Part shown: in pieces, positions 1 through 8,113 of the stretch
How positions within the stretch are numbered: position 1 is the first letter of the stretch
Layout: every line of letters starts with the position of its first letter
Assembly (NCBI RefSeq): GCF_900143515.1
Contig: NZ_FSQT01000002.1
Span: 558,001 to 622,000 of the forward strand
From: Micromonospora cremea
Lineage (GTDB): Bacteria; Actinomycetota; Actinomycetes; Mycobacteriales; Micromonosporaceae
DNA: 64,000 nt
Reading direction: 5' to 3'
Made by a program: the position numbers and the translations under genes
Notes under the pieces: model-generated
What the model was told of the DNA's origin: nothing
What the model saw: only the letters and a program-made list of their open reading frames with translations
The model's database searches: none

Positions 1-170
1 CGACTGCGCCCGGACCAGCTGGCCGGATCGGGAGGGACACCCGGGGGACGGGTGTCGCCGGTGGGGACGTCGCGGCCCGGGGGGACGGGCACGGGGTGCG
101 AGGCGAGCCGGAGGTGCCCTGGCTCCAGCCACCCGGCGAACGGCTCCCGCGATCGAGGAACGTGCTTACC
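1..170. other. No gene seen upstream of the insertion sequence
   Basis: This GC-rich stretch (runs of GGGGACG and CGGGG) shows no convincing reading frame on either strand. It is probably the left part of an intergenic region that the insertion sequence entered. The right part would then be the GC-rich region between the insertion sequence and the BON gene. Confidence 0.5.
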
Positions 171-1155
171 CTAGACGAGTAATTCCTAAGTCGGTCCGGG
201 GCTGCGTACGCAGTGAAGGGTGTTGATGATCCGTTTGTGACGACAGACATCAACACCCTTCTCACCGCACTCTACGTGAAGATCGACGACTGGCTGGGGC
301 AGCCCCGCAGGTCCGGTCGGCCACCGAAGCTGTCAGACGCCGAGCTGTTGACACTCGCGGTGGCTCAGGTGCTGCTCGGGATCCGGTCCGAGGCCCCCTG
401 GCTGCGGTTCGTTCCCGCGCATCTGCCCGCAGCGTTTCCCTATCTGCCGGGCCAGTCCGGCTACAACAAGCGCCTACGAGCCGCCTTGCCGCTCCTCAAG
501 CGGGCGATCAGAGCGGTAGCCGCGGACACCGACCTGTGGACCGACTCCGCCTGGGTGCTCGACTCCACCCCGGTCGAGTGCGGCCGGTCCCGGCCCACCG
601 CGCGCCGCTCACGGTTGGCGCGATGGGCCAGCTACGGCTACTGCCCGTCGCACTCGCGCTGGTTCTGGGGCCTGCGGCTACACCTGATCTGCACCCCGGC
701 CGGCCTGCCGGTCACCTGGGCCCTGGCCAGCCCGAAAGTCGACGAACGGCAGGTGCTGACCGCCGTACTCGAACACGACCCGGACCTGGTGGCCCAACGC
801 CCCGGTTTGCTGATCATCGCGGACAAAGGCTACGCGTCCGCCGAGCTGGATCGCTGGCTGGCCGAACGCAGGGTGCGGCTGCTACGACCTTCCTACCGCA
901 ACCGCACCCCACGCCCCGACGAGCACCTGCTCAAACCGATCCGGCAACTCATCGAGTCGGTCAACGACACCCTCAAGGGCCAACTCGACCTCGAGCTACA
1001 CGGCGGCCGCAGCATCGAAGGCGTCGCCGCCCGCGTCGCGCAACGACTCCTCGCGCTGACCGCCGCCATCTGGCACAACCGGGCCACCGGACAACCCCTG
1101 ACCAGATCCTTGATCGCCTACGACCACTGACCAGGATTAGGACTTACTCGTCTAG
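171..1155 (+). mobile_element. IS982-family-like insertion sequence
   Basis: The element is about 985 bp and carries one transposase. The ends at 171-196 and 1130-1155 are imperfect inverted repeats: 12 bp match from the outer edge (CTAGACGAGTAA), one mismatch follows, then TCCTAA matches again. Each end begins with CTAG. As CTAG is itself a palindrome, it may be the tip of the inverted repeat or a 4-bp target duplication; the sequence cannot decide. No longer flanking duplication is visible. Both ends and the reading frame are intact, so the copy looks recent or still mobile. Confidence 0.85.
213..1130 (+). CDS. IS982-family-like DDE transposase
   Basis: This 305-residue protein would cut and rejoin the ends of its own element. 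The RNase-H-fold DDE signature is readable. The first Asp lies in VLDSTPVECGRSR (near residue 117), the second in LIIADKGYAS (near 204), and the Glu in RQLIESVNDTLKGQLDLE (near 249). The segment SYGYCPSHSRWFWGLRLHLI before the second Asp and the closing RLLALTAAIWHN are typical of the IS982 group in actinomycetes. Translation starts at a GTG 17 bases inside the left inverted repeat and stops within the right one, so the gene fills the element. The length suits the family and no frameshift is seen. An IS5-family assignment is the main alternative because of the CTAG flanks, but the motifs fit IS982 better. Confidence 0.88.
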   Translation: MKGVDDPFVTTDINTLLTALYVKIDDWLGQPRRSGRPPKLSDAELLTLAVAQVLLGIRSEAPWLRFVPAHLPAAFPYLPGQSGYNKRLRAALPLLKRAIRAVAADTDLWTDSAWVLDSTPVECGRSRPTARRSRLARWASYGYCPSHSRWFWGLRLHLICTPAGLPVTWALASPKVDERQVLTAVLEHDPDLVAQRPGLLIIADKGYASAELDRWLAERRVRLLRPSYRNRTPRPDEHLLKPIRQLIESVNDTLKGQLDLELHGGRSIEGVAARVAQRLLALTAAIWHNRATGQPLTRSLIAYDH

Positions 1156-1236
1156 CCGATCCACAGGCGTGTTGGAAGCGCTCCCACGATCGATCGTCAC
1201 GCCCGGAGCGCCGGTTGCCTCGCCGGGACTGGGCGC

Positions 1237-1302
1237 ACGCCGGGCGCCACGCCGGGAACCCGGGGGGCCACGCCAGGAACGCCGGGCGCCACGCCGGGAA
1301 CC
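1237..1302. repeat. Short GC-rich direct repeat
   Basis: A perfect 24-base unit (ACGCCGGGCGCCACGCCGGG plus AACC) occurs at 1237-1260 and 1279-1302, with a degenerate half-unit between them. It lies in the roughly 350-base gene-free region between the insertion sequence and the BON gene. No other feature is seen there apart from the ribosome binding site of the BON gene. Confidence 0.6.
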
Positions 1303-1507
1303 TCCGGCTGCCCGCTGGAAACCGTTGGGTGCGCTCCGGGGCGCGCGGACCGCGACGGGCCGGCCGCGCCGACCAGCGCCGCGGTACCGCGTGCTCACCC
1401 GCCTGGGGCGAGGACGACTCACCCCGGCCGACGGCAGGATCGGACTTCGGCGGACTCCGGCCGCGGCCGTCACCCGGTCCGCCGCCCACGCACCGGAGGA
1501 GGGACAA

Positions 1508-2194
1508 ATGGCCATCGCGACGATCACCCGTACCGACCAGGACATCCAGTCCGCCGTACTCGACGAGCTGACCTGGGAACCGCGGGTGCAGCCGCACGAG
1601 ATCGGCGTGACCGTCGCCGAGGGCGTCGTCACGCTGACCGGGCGGGTGGACAGCTACGCGAAGAAATGGGCCGCCGAGCGGGCCGCGCACCGTGTCGCAC
1701 GGGTCCGGGCACTCGCCAACGACCTGACGGTCCGGCTTGCCGGAGAGGCGGAACGCGCCGACCCTGACCTGGCCGCCGCGGCCGGCCACACGCTGGAGTG
1801 GGATGCGTTCGTACCCGTCGAGAAGCTCCAGGTCACGGTCTCGGCCGGCTGGGTGACGTTGCACGGCGAGGTCGAGTGGGAGTACCAGCGACGGGCCGCC
1901 GAGCGGGCGGTCAGCAGGCTGACCGGCGTACGCGGGGTGAGCAACGGGATCACCGTCCGGCCGTCCGCCGTGCCGACCGGACGGGATCTGGCCGAGCGGA
2001 TCGTCGACGCGCTGGCTCGGGCCGGGGCCACCGAGGCCGAGCGGATCAGCGTCCGGGTACACGGCGACACCGCGGTGCTCGCGGGGCTGGTGCACTCGAT
2101 GCCCGAGCGGGCCGAGGTGGAGGAGGTGGCCTGGTCCGCGCCCGGGATCCGAGAGGTGCAGAACCACATCGCGGTCGCCCCGGTGCTGCGCTGA
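1508..2194 (+). CDS. Triple BON-domain protein
   Basis: A 228-residue protein built of three consecutive BON domains (about residues 5-75, 80-150 and 157-228). Each has the repeating pattern of a helix followed by V-x-V-x-x-G-x-V-x-L-x-G-x-V (for example VTVAEGVVTLTGRV and VTVSAGWVTLHGEV). BON domains are thought to bind phospholipid or surfaces and occur in osmotic-stress proteins such as OsmY. No signal peptide is visible, so this copy probably acts in the cytoplasm or at the inner membrane face. The ATG is preceded by GGAGGAGGG at a good distance, which fixes this start over longer upstream frames. The next two genes encode thiol redox proteins, so a general stress role is plausible but inferred. 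Confidence 0.85.
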   Translation: MAIATITRTDQDIQSAVLDELTWEPRVQPHEIGVTVAEGVVTLTGRVDSYAKKWAAERAAHRVARVRALANDLTVRLAGEAERADPDLAAAAGHTLEWDAFVPVEKLQVTVSAGWVTLHGEVEWEYQRRAAERAVSRLTGVRGVSNGITVRPSAVPTGRDLAERIVDALARAGATEAERISVRVHGDTAVLAGLVHSMPERAEVEEVAWSAPGIREVQNHIAVAPVLR

Positions 2195-2258
2195 CTGAGC
2201 GCGGAACCACCCGGGGCGGGTGAGCCGTGCTCACCCGCCCCGGCAGCAGGCTGGGGAC

Positions 2259-2756
2259 ATGAGTGATCCGAACGGGCTGATCCAACCGGGGCGACCCGCG
2301 CCCGGCTTCACCCTGACGAGCACCCCGGACGGGCGGCAGACCGGGCCGGAGCAGTTCCGCGGCCGGCCGGTCGTGCTCGCCTTCTACCCCGCCGACTGGA
2401 GCCCGGTCTGCGGCGACCAGATGTCGCTCTACCAGGCGGGGGCGCCGGTGTTCGAGCAGTACGACGCGGTGCTGCTCGGCATCTCGGTGGACAGCATCTG
2501 GTCGCACCGGGCGTACGCGCGGAGCCAGGGCATCGAGTTCCCGCTGCTGGCCGATTTCGAGCCCAAGGGCGAGGTGGCCCGCCGGTACGGCGCGTACACC
2601 CCGCAGGGCGAGGCGGCCCGGGCGCTGGTGGTGCTCGACCAGGCCGGGACGGTGGCCTGGAGCTACGTCTCGCCACCGGACGTCAACCCGGGCGCGGACG
2701 GTATCTTCGACGCGCTGGACCGGCTCGCCGCCGACCGGGGGGTGATGGCCCGATGA
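2259..2756 (+). CDS. 1-Cys peroxiredoxin (AhpC/TSA superfamily)
   Basis: This 165-residue thioredoxin-fold peroxidase should reduce hydrogen or organic peroxides in the cytoplasm. The peroxidatic cysteine is Cys51 in FYPADWSPVCGDQ, where Ser replaces the usual Thr of the P-x-x-x-T-x-x-C motif. It is the only cysteine in the protein, so there is no internal resolving cysteine and an outside thiol must regenerate it. The length and motifs fit the AhpE/bacterioferritin-comigratory type. The ATG at 2259 is chosen over an earlier GTG because homologues begin just before the PGxPAPxF segment. The stop overlaps the start of the following DsbA-like gene as ATGA, which suggests coupled translation and possibly a functional pair. 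Confidence 0.88.
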   Translation: MSDPNGLIQPGRPAPGFTLTSTPDGRQTGPEQFRGRPVVLAFYPADWSPVCGDQMSLYQAGAPVFEQYDAVLLGISVDSIWSHRAYARSQGIEFPLLADFEPKGEVARRYGAYTPQGEAARALVVLDQAGTVAWSYVSPPDVNPGADGIFDALDRLAADRGVMAR

Positions 2757-3301
2757 GCACCCCGCTCCAGGTCACCGCCCGCCTCCGGGACCCGGTGACC
2801 ACCGACGACCATGTCCGGGGGCCGGCCGACGCGCCGGTCACGATCGTCGAGTACGCCGACTTCCAGTGCCAGTTCTGCGGCGCCGCGTACCCCAACCTGC
2901 ACGAGCTGCTACGGCAGCGGGCCGACACGGTACGGATGGTCTACCGCTACTTCCCGATCGCCAACGTCCACCCGTACGCCGAACGAGCCGCCGAGACGGC
3001 CGAGGCCGCCGGGGTCCGCGGTCGGTTCTGGGAGATGCACGACTGGCTCTACGAGCACCAGGACCAGCTGGACCCGGTGCATCTCTCGCTCGGCGTCGAG
3101 CAGCTCGGGCTGCCGCCGGACGAGTTGAACGCGGAGGTCGAGGGCCGGGTGTACGCCGACCGGGTGCGCCGGGACTTCGTCGGCGGGATCCGCAGCGGGG
3201 TGAACGGCACCCCGACCCTTTTCGTCAACGAGGTCCGGCACGATGGCGGGTACGACCTGCCGGACCTGCTGACCGCCGTGGACGCCGCGGCAAACGCCTG
3301 A
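2753..3301 (+). CDS. DsbA-family thiol oxidoreductase
   Basis: A 182-residue thioredoxin-like protein with the active site CQFC (Cys39, Cys42) in VEYADFQCQFCGA. An alpha-helical insert follows, and the cis-proline loop NGTPTLFV lies near residue 155. This is the DSBA-like architecture also used by the FrnE and thioredoxin_4 families. No signal peptide or membrane anchor is visible, which argues for a cytoplasmic disulfide reductase or isomerase rather than an exported oxidase. The gene overlaps the peroxiredoxin gene by four bases, so it may recycle that one-cysteine enzyme; this is inferred from position only. It is followed by a convergent regulator gene. Confidence 0.87.
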   Translation: MSTPLQVTARLRDPVTTDDHVRGPADAPVTIVEYADFQCQFCGAAYPNLHELLRQRADTVRMVYRYFPIANVHPYAERAAETAEAAGVRGRFWEMHDWLYEHQDQLDPVHLSLGVEQLGLPPDELNAEVEGRVYADRVRRDFVGGIRSGVNGTPTLFVNEVRHDGGYDLPDLLTAVDAAANA

Positions 3302-3328
3302 CTCTCATGGCAGTGAACGATTGACCGC

Positions 3329-6184
3329 TCAGATCAGCCGCAGCTCGCGCGCCCGCCGGACCGCCTCACGCCGGCGGGTCGCGTCGAGCTTGCGGTAGAT
3401 GTTGCGGACGTGCGTCTTCACCGTGTTGACCGAGAGCGACAACTCGCTGGCGATCTCCACGTTGGACAGGATGCTCTGCAGGTACCGCAGGATGGTCAGC
3501 TCCCGCTCGGTGAGTGGCTCGTCGAGGGTGCCCCCCGGCTCGGCCGGTGGCCGGATGGTGGTCTGCTCGGCCCCCCGGACCAGGTCACTGACCAGCTCGA
3601 AGTGTGCCGTACCCGCGTCCAGGTGCGCCGCCAGCAGGTCCCGCACCGGCGGTTCGGCGCGAGTGAAGACCCGGCGGCAGCCCTGCGGGCCCGCGAGGTC
3701 GAGGACCTGCTCCAGAATCCGGCCGGCCCGGCGCACGTCCCCGCCCCGCTCGGCCAGCATTGCGTCCAACAGGCCGGCGTCGAGGCGTACCGGCAAAGGC
3801 CAGGTCGCGGCCGGCGGCGCCTGCCAGTCCGGCAGCGCGCGCCCGGCCGCGCCGATGTCGCCGGACCGCAGCTCCACCCGGGCCAGCGTCACCGCGAGCG
3901 CGGCGTCGGCCCGGTCGTCGGTGACACCGGCGAGCAGCTCGCGGGCGGTTTCCAGGTCGCCCCGCTCGGCCCGCAGCTCGGCCTCGGCGGCCCGCAGCAG
4001 GTTCGCCAGCTCGGCGGCGGCCGACCGGCCGGCCGGCGACTCGCGGGCCCGCACGAGCAGCCGCTGGCCGGCGGCCGGGTCACCGGCATCGCGGTGCAGG
4101 TGCGCCCGGCAGAGGGCGGCCACCGCCGCCGCCACCGGCTCGGCGGGCGGCTCTGTCGGCCAGCCGTTCCCGGACTCCGCCCCGGAGGAGCCGACCGCGC
4201 CGGTCGCCGGGGCGGCGAGGGCGAGGTTGGCCGCGGCCTCCTCGGGCTGGTCGCGGTGCAACGCCACCACCGCCAACGCGAGGTGGGCGTAGCCGCGGTC
4301 GAGCCGGCAGGACCAGCCCCGGGACGGCGCCGTGCCCAGCGCGTCCCGGGCCGCCTGCTCGGCCGCGCTCAGGTCGCCACGCACCGCGAGTAGCAGCGCG
4401 GAGCGGCTGGCGCCGACCAACTCGGTACGCGGCCGGCCGGCCTCGCGGGCCGCAGCCCGCGCCCGGACGAACCGGGCGTCGGGCAGCGCGCCGGCGGCCA
4501 GCTCGACGAGGCCCAGGGCGGTGCCGGTGAACGCCCGCACGTCCGCATCCTCGGCGGCGCTGCCCGTACCCGCGGCCAGCGCATGGTTCGGCGCCCCGGT
4601 CGCCGCCGGGCTCGGCGCGGCACCCGGCACCCCCCTCGGCGCGGCACCCGGCACTCCGGTCGGGCCGGCGCCGGCCGGACGGGTCCGCAGCAGCCGGGCG
4701 GCGGCGGCCCGGACCTCGGCCGGGTCGCCCGCGAGCCGCGCCAGGGTCAGCTCCAGCGCGGTGGCCAGCCGCAGGAACCGGTCCCGGCGGGGCACCGGCA
4801 GGCCGTCGGCGTACCCGGCGGCGGCGCGCAGGTGGCCGGTGGCGGCCGGCAGGTCGCCGGCGTACGCCCGCTCGGCGGCGCAGGCCAGCGCCACCTCCGG
4901 GTCGGCGCGGACCACCTCCGGCGGCGGGGACGCGGGGGCCGGGCCGGGCACCGGGTCGGAGTCGTACCGGGTCAGCTCCGGCCAGTGCGCGACGAACAGG
5001 TCGCCGGCCCGGTCCCACCGGCCGGCGGCCAACGCGTGCCGCAACCCGTCAACCGGCCGCCCGTCACCGGCGTACCAGTCGGCCGCCCGCGCGTGCAGCT
5101 CACGCAGCTCGTCGGCGGGCAGCCGGGCCAGCTCGGCCCGGAGCAGGTCGGCCAGCAGGGGGTCGCAGCGGTACCACGGCGGACGGCCCTCCTCCCGGTG
5201 CAGCAGACCGCCGGCCCCGGCCAGGTCGGCCAGGGCCCGCCCGGCATCGGCGCGGCCGGTCAGCGCCTCGGCCAGGTCCGCGCAGACGGTCTCGGCGAGA
5301 GCGGTGCGGCGCAGCAGGTCCCGGTCGGCGGGGTCGATCGCGGCGAGCACCTCCTCCTGCAGGTAGCCGGCGATCTCCGGTTGGTCGCCGCCGAACTGTG
5401 CCACCCAGCGTTCCGGATCGGGTTGCCCGCGCAACGCCAGCGCGGCGATCCGCAGCGCGGCCGGCCAGCCCCCGGTGCGCTCGCGAAGCCGGTGCAGGGC
5501 GGCGGCCGGCAGCGGCGCCCCGTGCGCGGTGAGCAGGTCGGCGACTTCGTCGTCGGTGAAGGCCAGCTCGTCCGTGCCGATCTCGGTCAGCTCGCCGGCG
5601 AGACGGAGCCGGTGCAGGGCCAGCGGCAGCCCGGCCCGGGCCCCGACCACCAGATGCAGCCGCTGCTCGGCGTGCCGGAGCAGGAACTCCAGCCCGGTGA
5701 GCGCCGCCGGGTCGGCGACCCGGTGCAGGTCGTCCAGGACCAGCAGCACCGGTCGGTCCAGGGCGGCGAGGGCCGCGGCCAGCAACTCCAGCTGGTCGGG
5801 GCGCGGCGGCCGGTCGGGCACCGGGGCCGCCGGGCCACCGTCCGTCGGCCCGGTCGCCGCACGCAGCGCCGCCGCCAGGTACGCCCAGAGCCGGTCGCCG
5901 TCGTCGCCGGCCTCCACCGACACCCACGCCGGCCCCGCGCCGGCCTCGGTGCCGCCGGCCAGCCGCACCCAGGAGGCGAGCAGGGTGGTCTTGCCCCAGC
6001 CGGCGGGGGCGGCGACCAGGGTCACCGGTCCCGCGCTGCCCTCGTCGAGCCGGCGCAGAAGGCGGGGCCGGACCACCACCGGTTCGGGCGGCACCGCCGG
6101 GGTCAGCCGGGACGCCAGCAACGGCGGGTCTCCCCGATGCCCCGGCGCCGTGCTGACCAGCGCGCGATCCTGCTCTTCCGGCAC
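3329..6184 (-). CDS. Large LuxR-family (LAL/MalT-like) ATP-binding transcriptional regulator
   Basis: A 951-residue STAND-type regulator. Walker A is AAPAGWGKTT (about residues 58-67) and Walker B is VLLVLDDLHR (about 145-154). An Ala-rich array of helical repeats, probably TPR-like, occupies the middle. The C-terminal 60 residues are a LuxR helix-turn-helix: LTERELTILRYL, then NVEIASELSLSVNTVKTHV. Such proteins bind an unknown inducer, oligomerise with ATP and activate transcription. The helix-turn-helix and the nucleotide-binding site are intact. The gene converges on the DsbA-like gene with a 27-base gap. Its upstream region faces the divergent SRPBCC-like gene at 6331, its most likely neighbour target. 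Confidence 0.9.
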   Translation of the reverse strand: MPEEQDRALVSTAPGHRGDPPLLASRLTPAVPPEPVVVRPRLLRRLDEGSAGPVTLVAAPAGWGKTTLLASWVRLAGGTEAGAGPAWVSVEAGDDGDRLWAYLAAALRAATGPTDGGPAAPVPDRPPRPDQLELLAAALAALDRPVLLVLDDLHRVADPAALTGLEFLLRHAEQRLHLVVGARAGLPLALHRLRLAGELTEIGTDELAFTDDEVADLLTAHGAPLPAAALHRLRERTGGWPAALRIAALALRGQPDPERWVAQFGGDQPEIAGYLQEEVLAAIDPADRDLLRRTALAETVCADLAEALTGRADAGRALADLAGAGGLLHREEGRPPWYRCDPLLADLLRAELARLPADELRELHARAADWYAGDGRPVDGLRHALAAGRWDRAGDLFVAHWPELTRYDSDPVPGPAPASPPPEVVRADPEVALACAAERAYAGDLPAATGHLRAAAGYADGLPVPRRDRFLRLATALELTLARLAGDPAEVRAAAARLLRTRPAGAGPTGVPGAAPRGVPGAAPSPAATGAPNHALAAGTGSAAEDADVRAFTGTALGLVELAAGALPDARFVRARAAAREAGRPRTELVGASRSALLLAVRGDLSAAEQAARDALGTAPSRGWSCRLDRGYAHLALAVVALHRDQPEEAAANLALAAPATGAVGSSGAESGNGWPTEPPAEPVAAAVAALCRAHLHRDAGDPAAGQRLLVRARESPAGRSAAAELANLLRAAEAELRAERGDLETARELLAGVTDDRADAALAVTLARVELRSGDIGAAGRALPDWQAPPAATWPLPVRLDAGLLDAMLAERGGDVRRAGRILEQVLDLAGPQGCRRVFTRAEPPVRDLLAAHLDAGTAHFELVSDLVRGAEQTTIRPPAEPGGTLDEPLTERELTILRYLQSILSNVEIASELSLSVNTVKTHVRNIYRKLDATRRREAVRRARELRLI

Positions 6185-6330
6185 CCGGCTCCACCCCCAC
6201 CAGCGCGTTCCACCCCCCGGTCGGCGAGCGGTTACCCGGCGCGGACGCGTTCACCCCTTCGGGGCGAGCCCGCTTCACCCGCTCCCGACCGAGGCTTGGG
6301 GGACGTGGACCGGGAGGACGGGTGGGACCG

Positions 6331-6771
6331 ATGCGACGGCTGGCGCGGGTGGGATCCACCCTCGGCGGCACGGCGCTGACCGGGGTGGGGCGGCTGCTCC
6401 GCGTACTCCGGCGCCGCGGCCGGTCCGGCGCGGACGGCGACCCCGCCGCGCCGGCCCGGTGGGAGGTGGTGACGGTGGGCCGGCCGCCCGAGCGGGTGCT
6501 ACCCGGCGGCCGGTGGCCCGAGCCGTTGCGCCGCCTGGACGGCGCGGTCGAGGTGCGGGTCCGGCCGGCCCCGGGCGGCCGGGGCACCGAGTTGGCCGCC
6601 CGCCCGCTGGCCGGTGCCACCCCGAGGGTCGGGCTGGCCGCGCACCTGGTCGGCGACGATCCGGGTCTGCAGGTCCGCCGGGCGCTGCGTCAGGCCAAGC
6701 AGCACATCGAGGCCGGCGAGGTGCTGCGCGCGGACCGGTCCGCGCTGGACCGCCCCGTTCATGGTGGGTGA
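6331..6771 (+). CDS. Small SRPBCC/cyclase-like protein
   Basis: A 146-residue protein with a basic N-terminal segment (RLLRVLRRRGR) and a core reading EVVTVGRPPERVLPGG, then VRVRPAPGGRGTELAARP. The closing helix is QVRRALRQAKQHIEAGEVLRAD. The middle strand followed by a C-terminal helix ending in EAGEV resembles the last part of SRPBCC (polyketide cyclase/dehydrase-like) proteins of actinomycetes, which bind hydrophobic ligands. It is shorter than typical members, so a truncated or diverged relative is possible. The ATG at 6331 is preferred over a GTG nine bases upstream because GGGAGG lies at the right distance. It is divergent from the LAL regulator. Confidence 0.6.
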   Translation: MRRLARVGSTLGGTALTGVGRLLRVLRRRGRSGADGDPAAPARWEVVTVGRPPERVLPGGRWPEPLRRLDGAVEVRVRPAPGGRGTELAARPLAGATPRVGLAAHLVGDDPGLQVRRALRQAKQHIEAGEVLRADRSALDRPVHGG

Positions 6772-6834
6772 GGCCCTGCAGATCCACCTCACTCACGATC
6801 TGCCGTAGAGGGCGGTGGATGGCAGACTCTGGGA

Positions 6835-8079
6835 ATGGCGCAGGAGCGGACGTACGACGTGGTGCTGTTCGGAGCCACCGGGTTCACCGGGGGGCTGACC
6901 GCCGAATACCTGGCCCGGCACGCGCCGTCCGAGCTGCGCTGGGCGCTGGCCGGCCGTAACCCGGGCCGCCTCGCCGCCGTACGGGACCGGCTCGCCGCCA
7001 TCGACCCGACGCTGGCCGGGCTGCCGCTGCTCATCGCCGATGTGACCGACGCCGACTCCCTGCGCGCGGTGGCGGAGAGCGCCCGGGTGGTGGCCAGCAC
7101 GGTCGGCCCGTACATCCACCATGGGGAACCGCTGGTCGCGGCCTGCGCCCGGGCCGGCACCGACTACCTGGACATCTCCGGCGAGCCGGAGTTCGTCGAT
7201 CTGATGTACGTCCGTCACCACGCCGAGGCGATCGGCACCGGCGCGCGGCTGGTGCACGCCTGCGGGTTCGACTCCGTCCCGCACGACCTGGGCGTCTGGT
7301 TCACCATCAAGCAGCTGCCCGCCGACGTGCCGATCACCGTGGACGGGTACGTCCGTGCCGGCGGCAAGTTCTCCGCCGGCACATACCACTCCGCGCTCAC
7401 CGCGTTCTCCCGCACCGGGCAGGCCAGCCGGGCCGCCCGGGACCGCCGGGCGGTCGAGCCGCGCCCCACCGACCGCCGGGTCCGGGCGGTGCGGGGCCGG
7501 CTGACCCGCTCGGCGGAGCTGGGCATCTGGACCGTGCCGCTGCCCACCATCGATCCGCAGGTGGTACGCCGGTCGGCGGCGGCCCGGCCGGAGTACGGCC
7601 CGGACTTCCGCTACCGGCACTTCGCCGCGGTGAAGCGGCTGCCGACCGTACTGGCCGGGGCTGCCGGGCTCGGCGCGCTGGTCGGGCTGGTGAAGCTGCC
7701 GCCCACCCGGCGCTGGCTGCTCGGCCGGCTCGCGTCCGGGCACGGGCCCACCCCGCAGCAACGGGCGGCGTCCTGGTTCCGGGTCCGGTTCGTCGGCGCC
7801 GGCGGCGGGCACCGGGTGGTCACCGAGGTGGCCGGCGGCGACCCGGGCTACGACGAGACGGCGAAGATGCTCGCCGAGTCGGCGCTCTGCCTGGCGCTCG
7901 ACGATCTGCCGTCGACCAGCGGGCAGCTCACCCCCGTCGCCGCGATGGGCGACGCGCTGCTCGACCGGCTCATCCGGGCCGGGCTCACCTTCCGGGTCCT
8001 GAAGCAGGAGGCCTCGGCCCGGGCGCCCGAGGCCGCCGACCGGACGGCCGCCACGCCGGACGCGGGGTCGGCGGCTTGA
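6835..8079 (+). CDS. Saccharopine dehydrogenase-like / trans-acting enoyl reductase family protein
   Basis: A 414-residue NAD(P)-dependent oxidoreductase. The N-terminus carries a Rossmann nucleotide-binding motif VVLFGATGFTGG (about residues 8-19) and AGRNPGRL. TVGPYIHHGEPLV and DISGEPEF are hallmarks of the saccharopine-dehydrogenase-like family. That family includes mycobacterial trans-acting enoyl reductases such as Rv2953 and the Rv2449c group. GFDSVPHDLGVW is also characteristic. The substrate is unknown, with a lipid or polyketide enoyl intermediate being the family precedent. No polyketide synthase lies nearby. It is followed by the MerR gene after a palindromic operator. Confidence 0.85.
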   Translation: MAQERTYDVVLFGATGFTGGLTAEYLARHAPSELRWALAGRNPGRLAAVRDRLAAIDPTLAGLPLLIADVTDADSLRAVAESARVVASTVGPYIHHGEPLVAACARAGTDYLDISGEPEFVDLMYVRHHAEAIGTGARLVHACGFDSVPHDLGVWFTIKQLPADVPITVDGYVRAGGKFSAGTYHSALTAFSRTGQASRAARDRRAVEPRPTDRRVRAVRGRLTRSAELGIWTVPLPTIDPQVVRRSAAARPEYGPDFRYRHFAAVKRLPTVLAGAAGLGALVGLVKLPPTRRWLLGRLASGHGPTPQQRAASWFRVRFVGAGGGHRVVTEVAGGDPGYDETAKMLAESALCLALDDLPSTSGQLTPVAAMGDALLDRLIRAGLTFRVLKQEASARAPEAADRTAATPDAGSAA

Positions 8080-8106
8080 CCCTCGACCGGGTCGAGGGGG
8101 CAGGAT
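8076..8106 (+). promoter_or_regulatory. MerR-type promoter-operator overlapping the regulator start
   Basis: TTGACC (8076-8081) is a good -35 box. A 19-bp spacer separates it from CAGGAT (8101-8106) as the -10. The spacer contains the dyad CCCTCGACC-G-GGTCGAGGG (8080-8098). A long spacer filled by a dyad is the classical arrangement for MerR-family regulators, which untwist such promoters. The -10 ends seven bases before a GTG, so the transcript is probably leaderless and the regulator autoregulated. Confidence 0.7.
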
Positions 8107-8113
8107 GCCCGTC

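Noticed and set aside
1237..1302. CRISPR-like array
   Set aside because: There are only two complete units, the spacing has the same composition as the repeats, and no cas genes occur in the window.
536..1507. N-terminal extension of the BON protein across the transposase gene
   Set aside because: The extension is Arg/Pro-rich shadow translation of the transposase gene. A strong Shine-Dalgarno lies directly before ATG 1508.
4583..6379. Very long open frame on the plus strand opposite the LAL regulator
   Set aside because: It is the antisense image of a well-supported LuxR-family gene. Its translation is Gln/Gly/Arg-rich low-complexity sequence without domains, as expected in GC-rich DNA.
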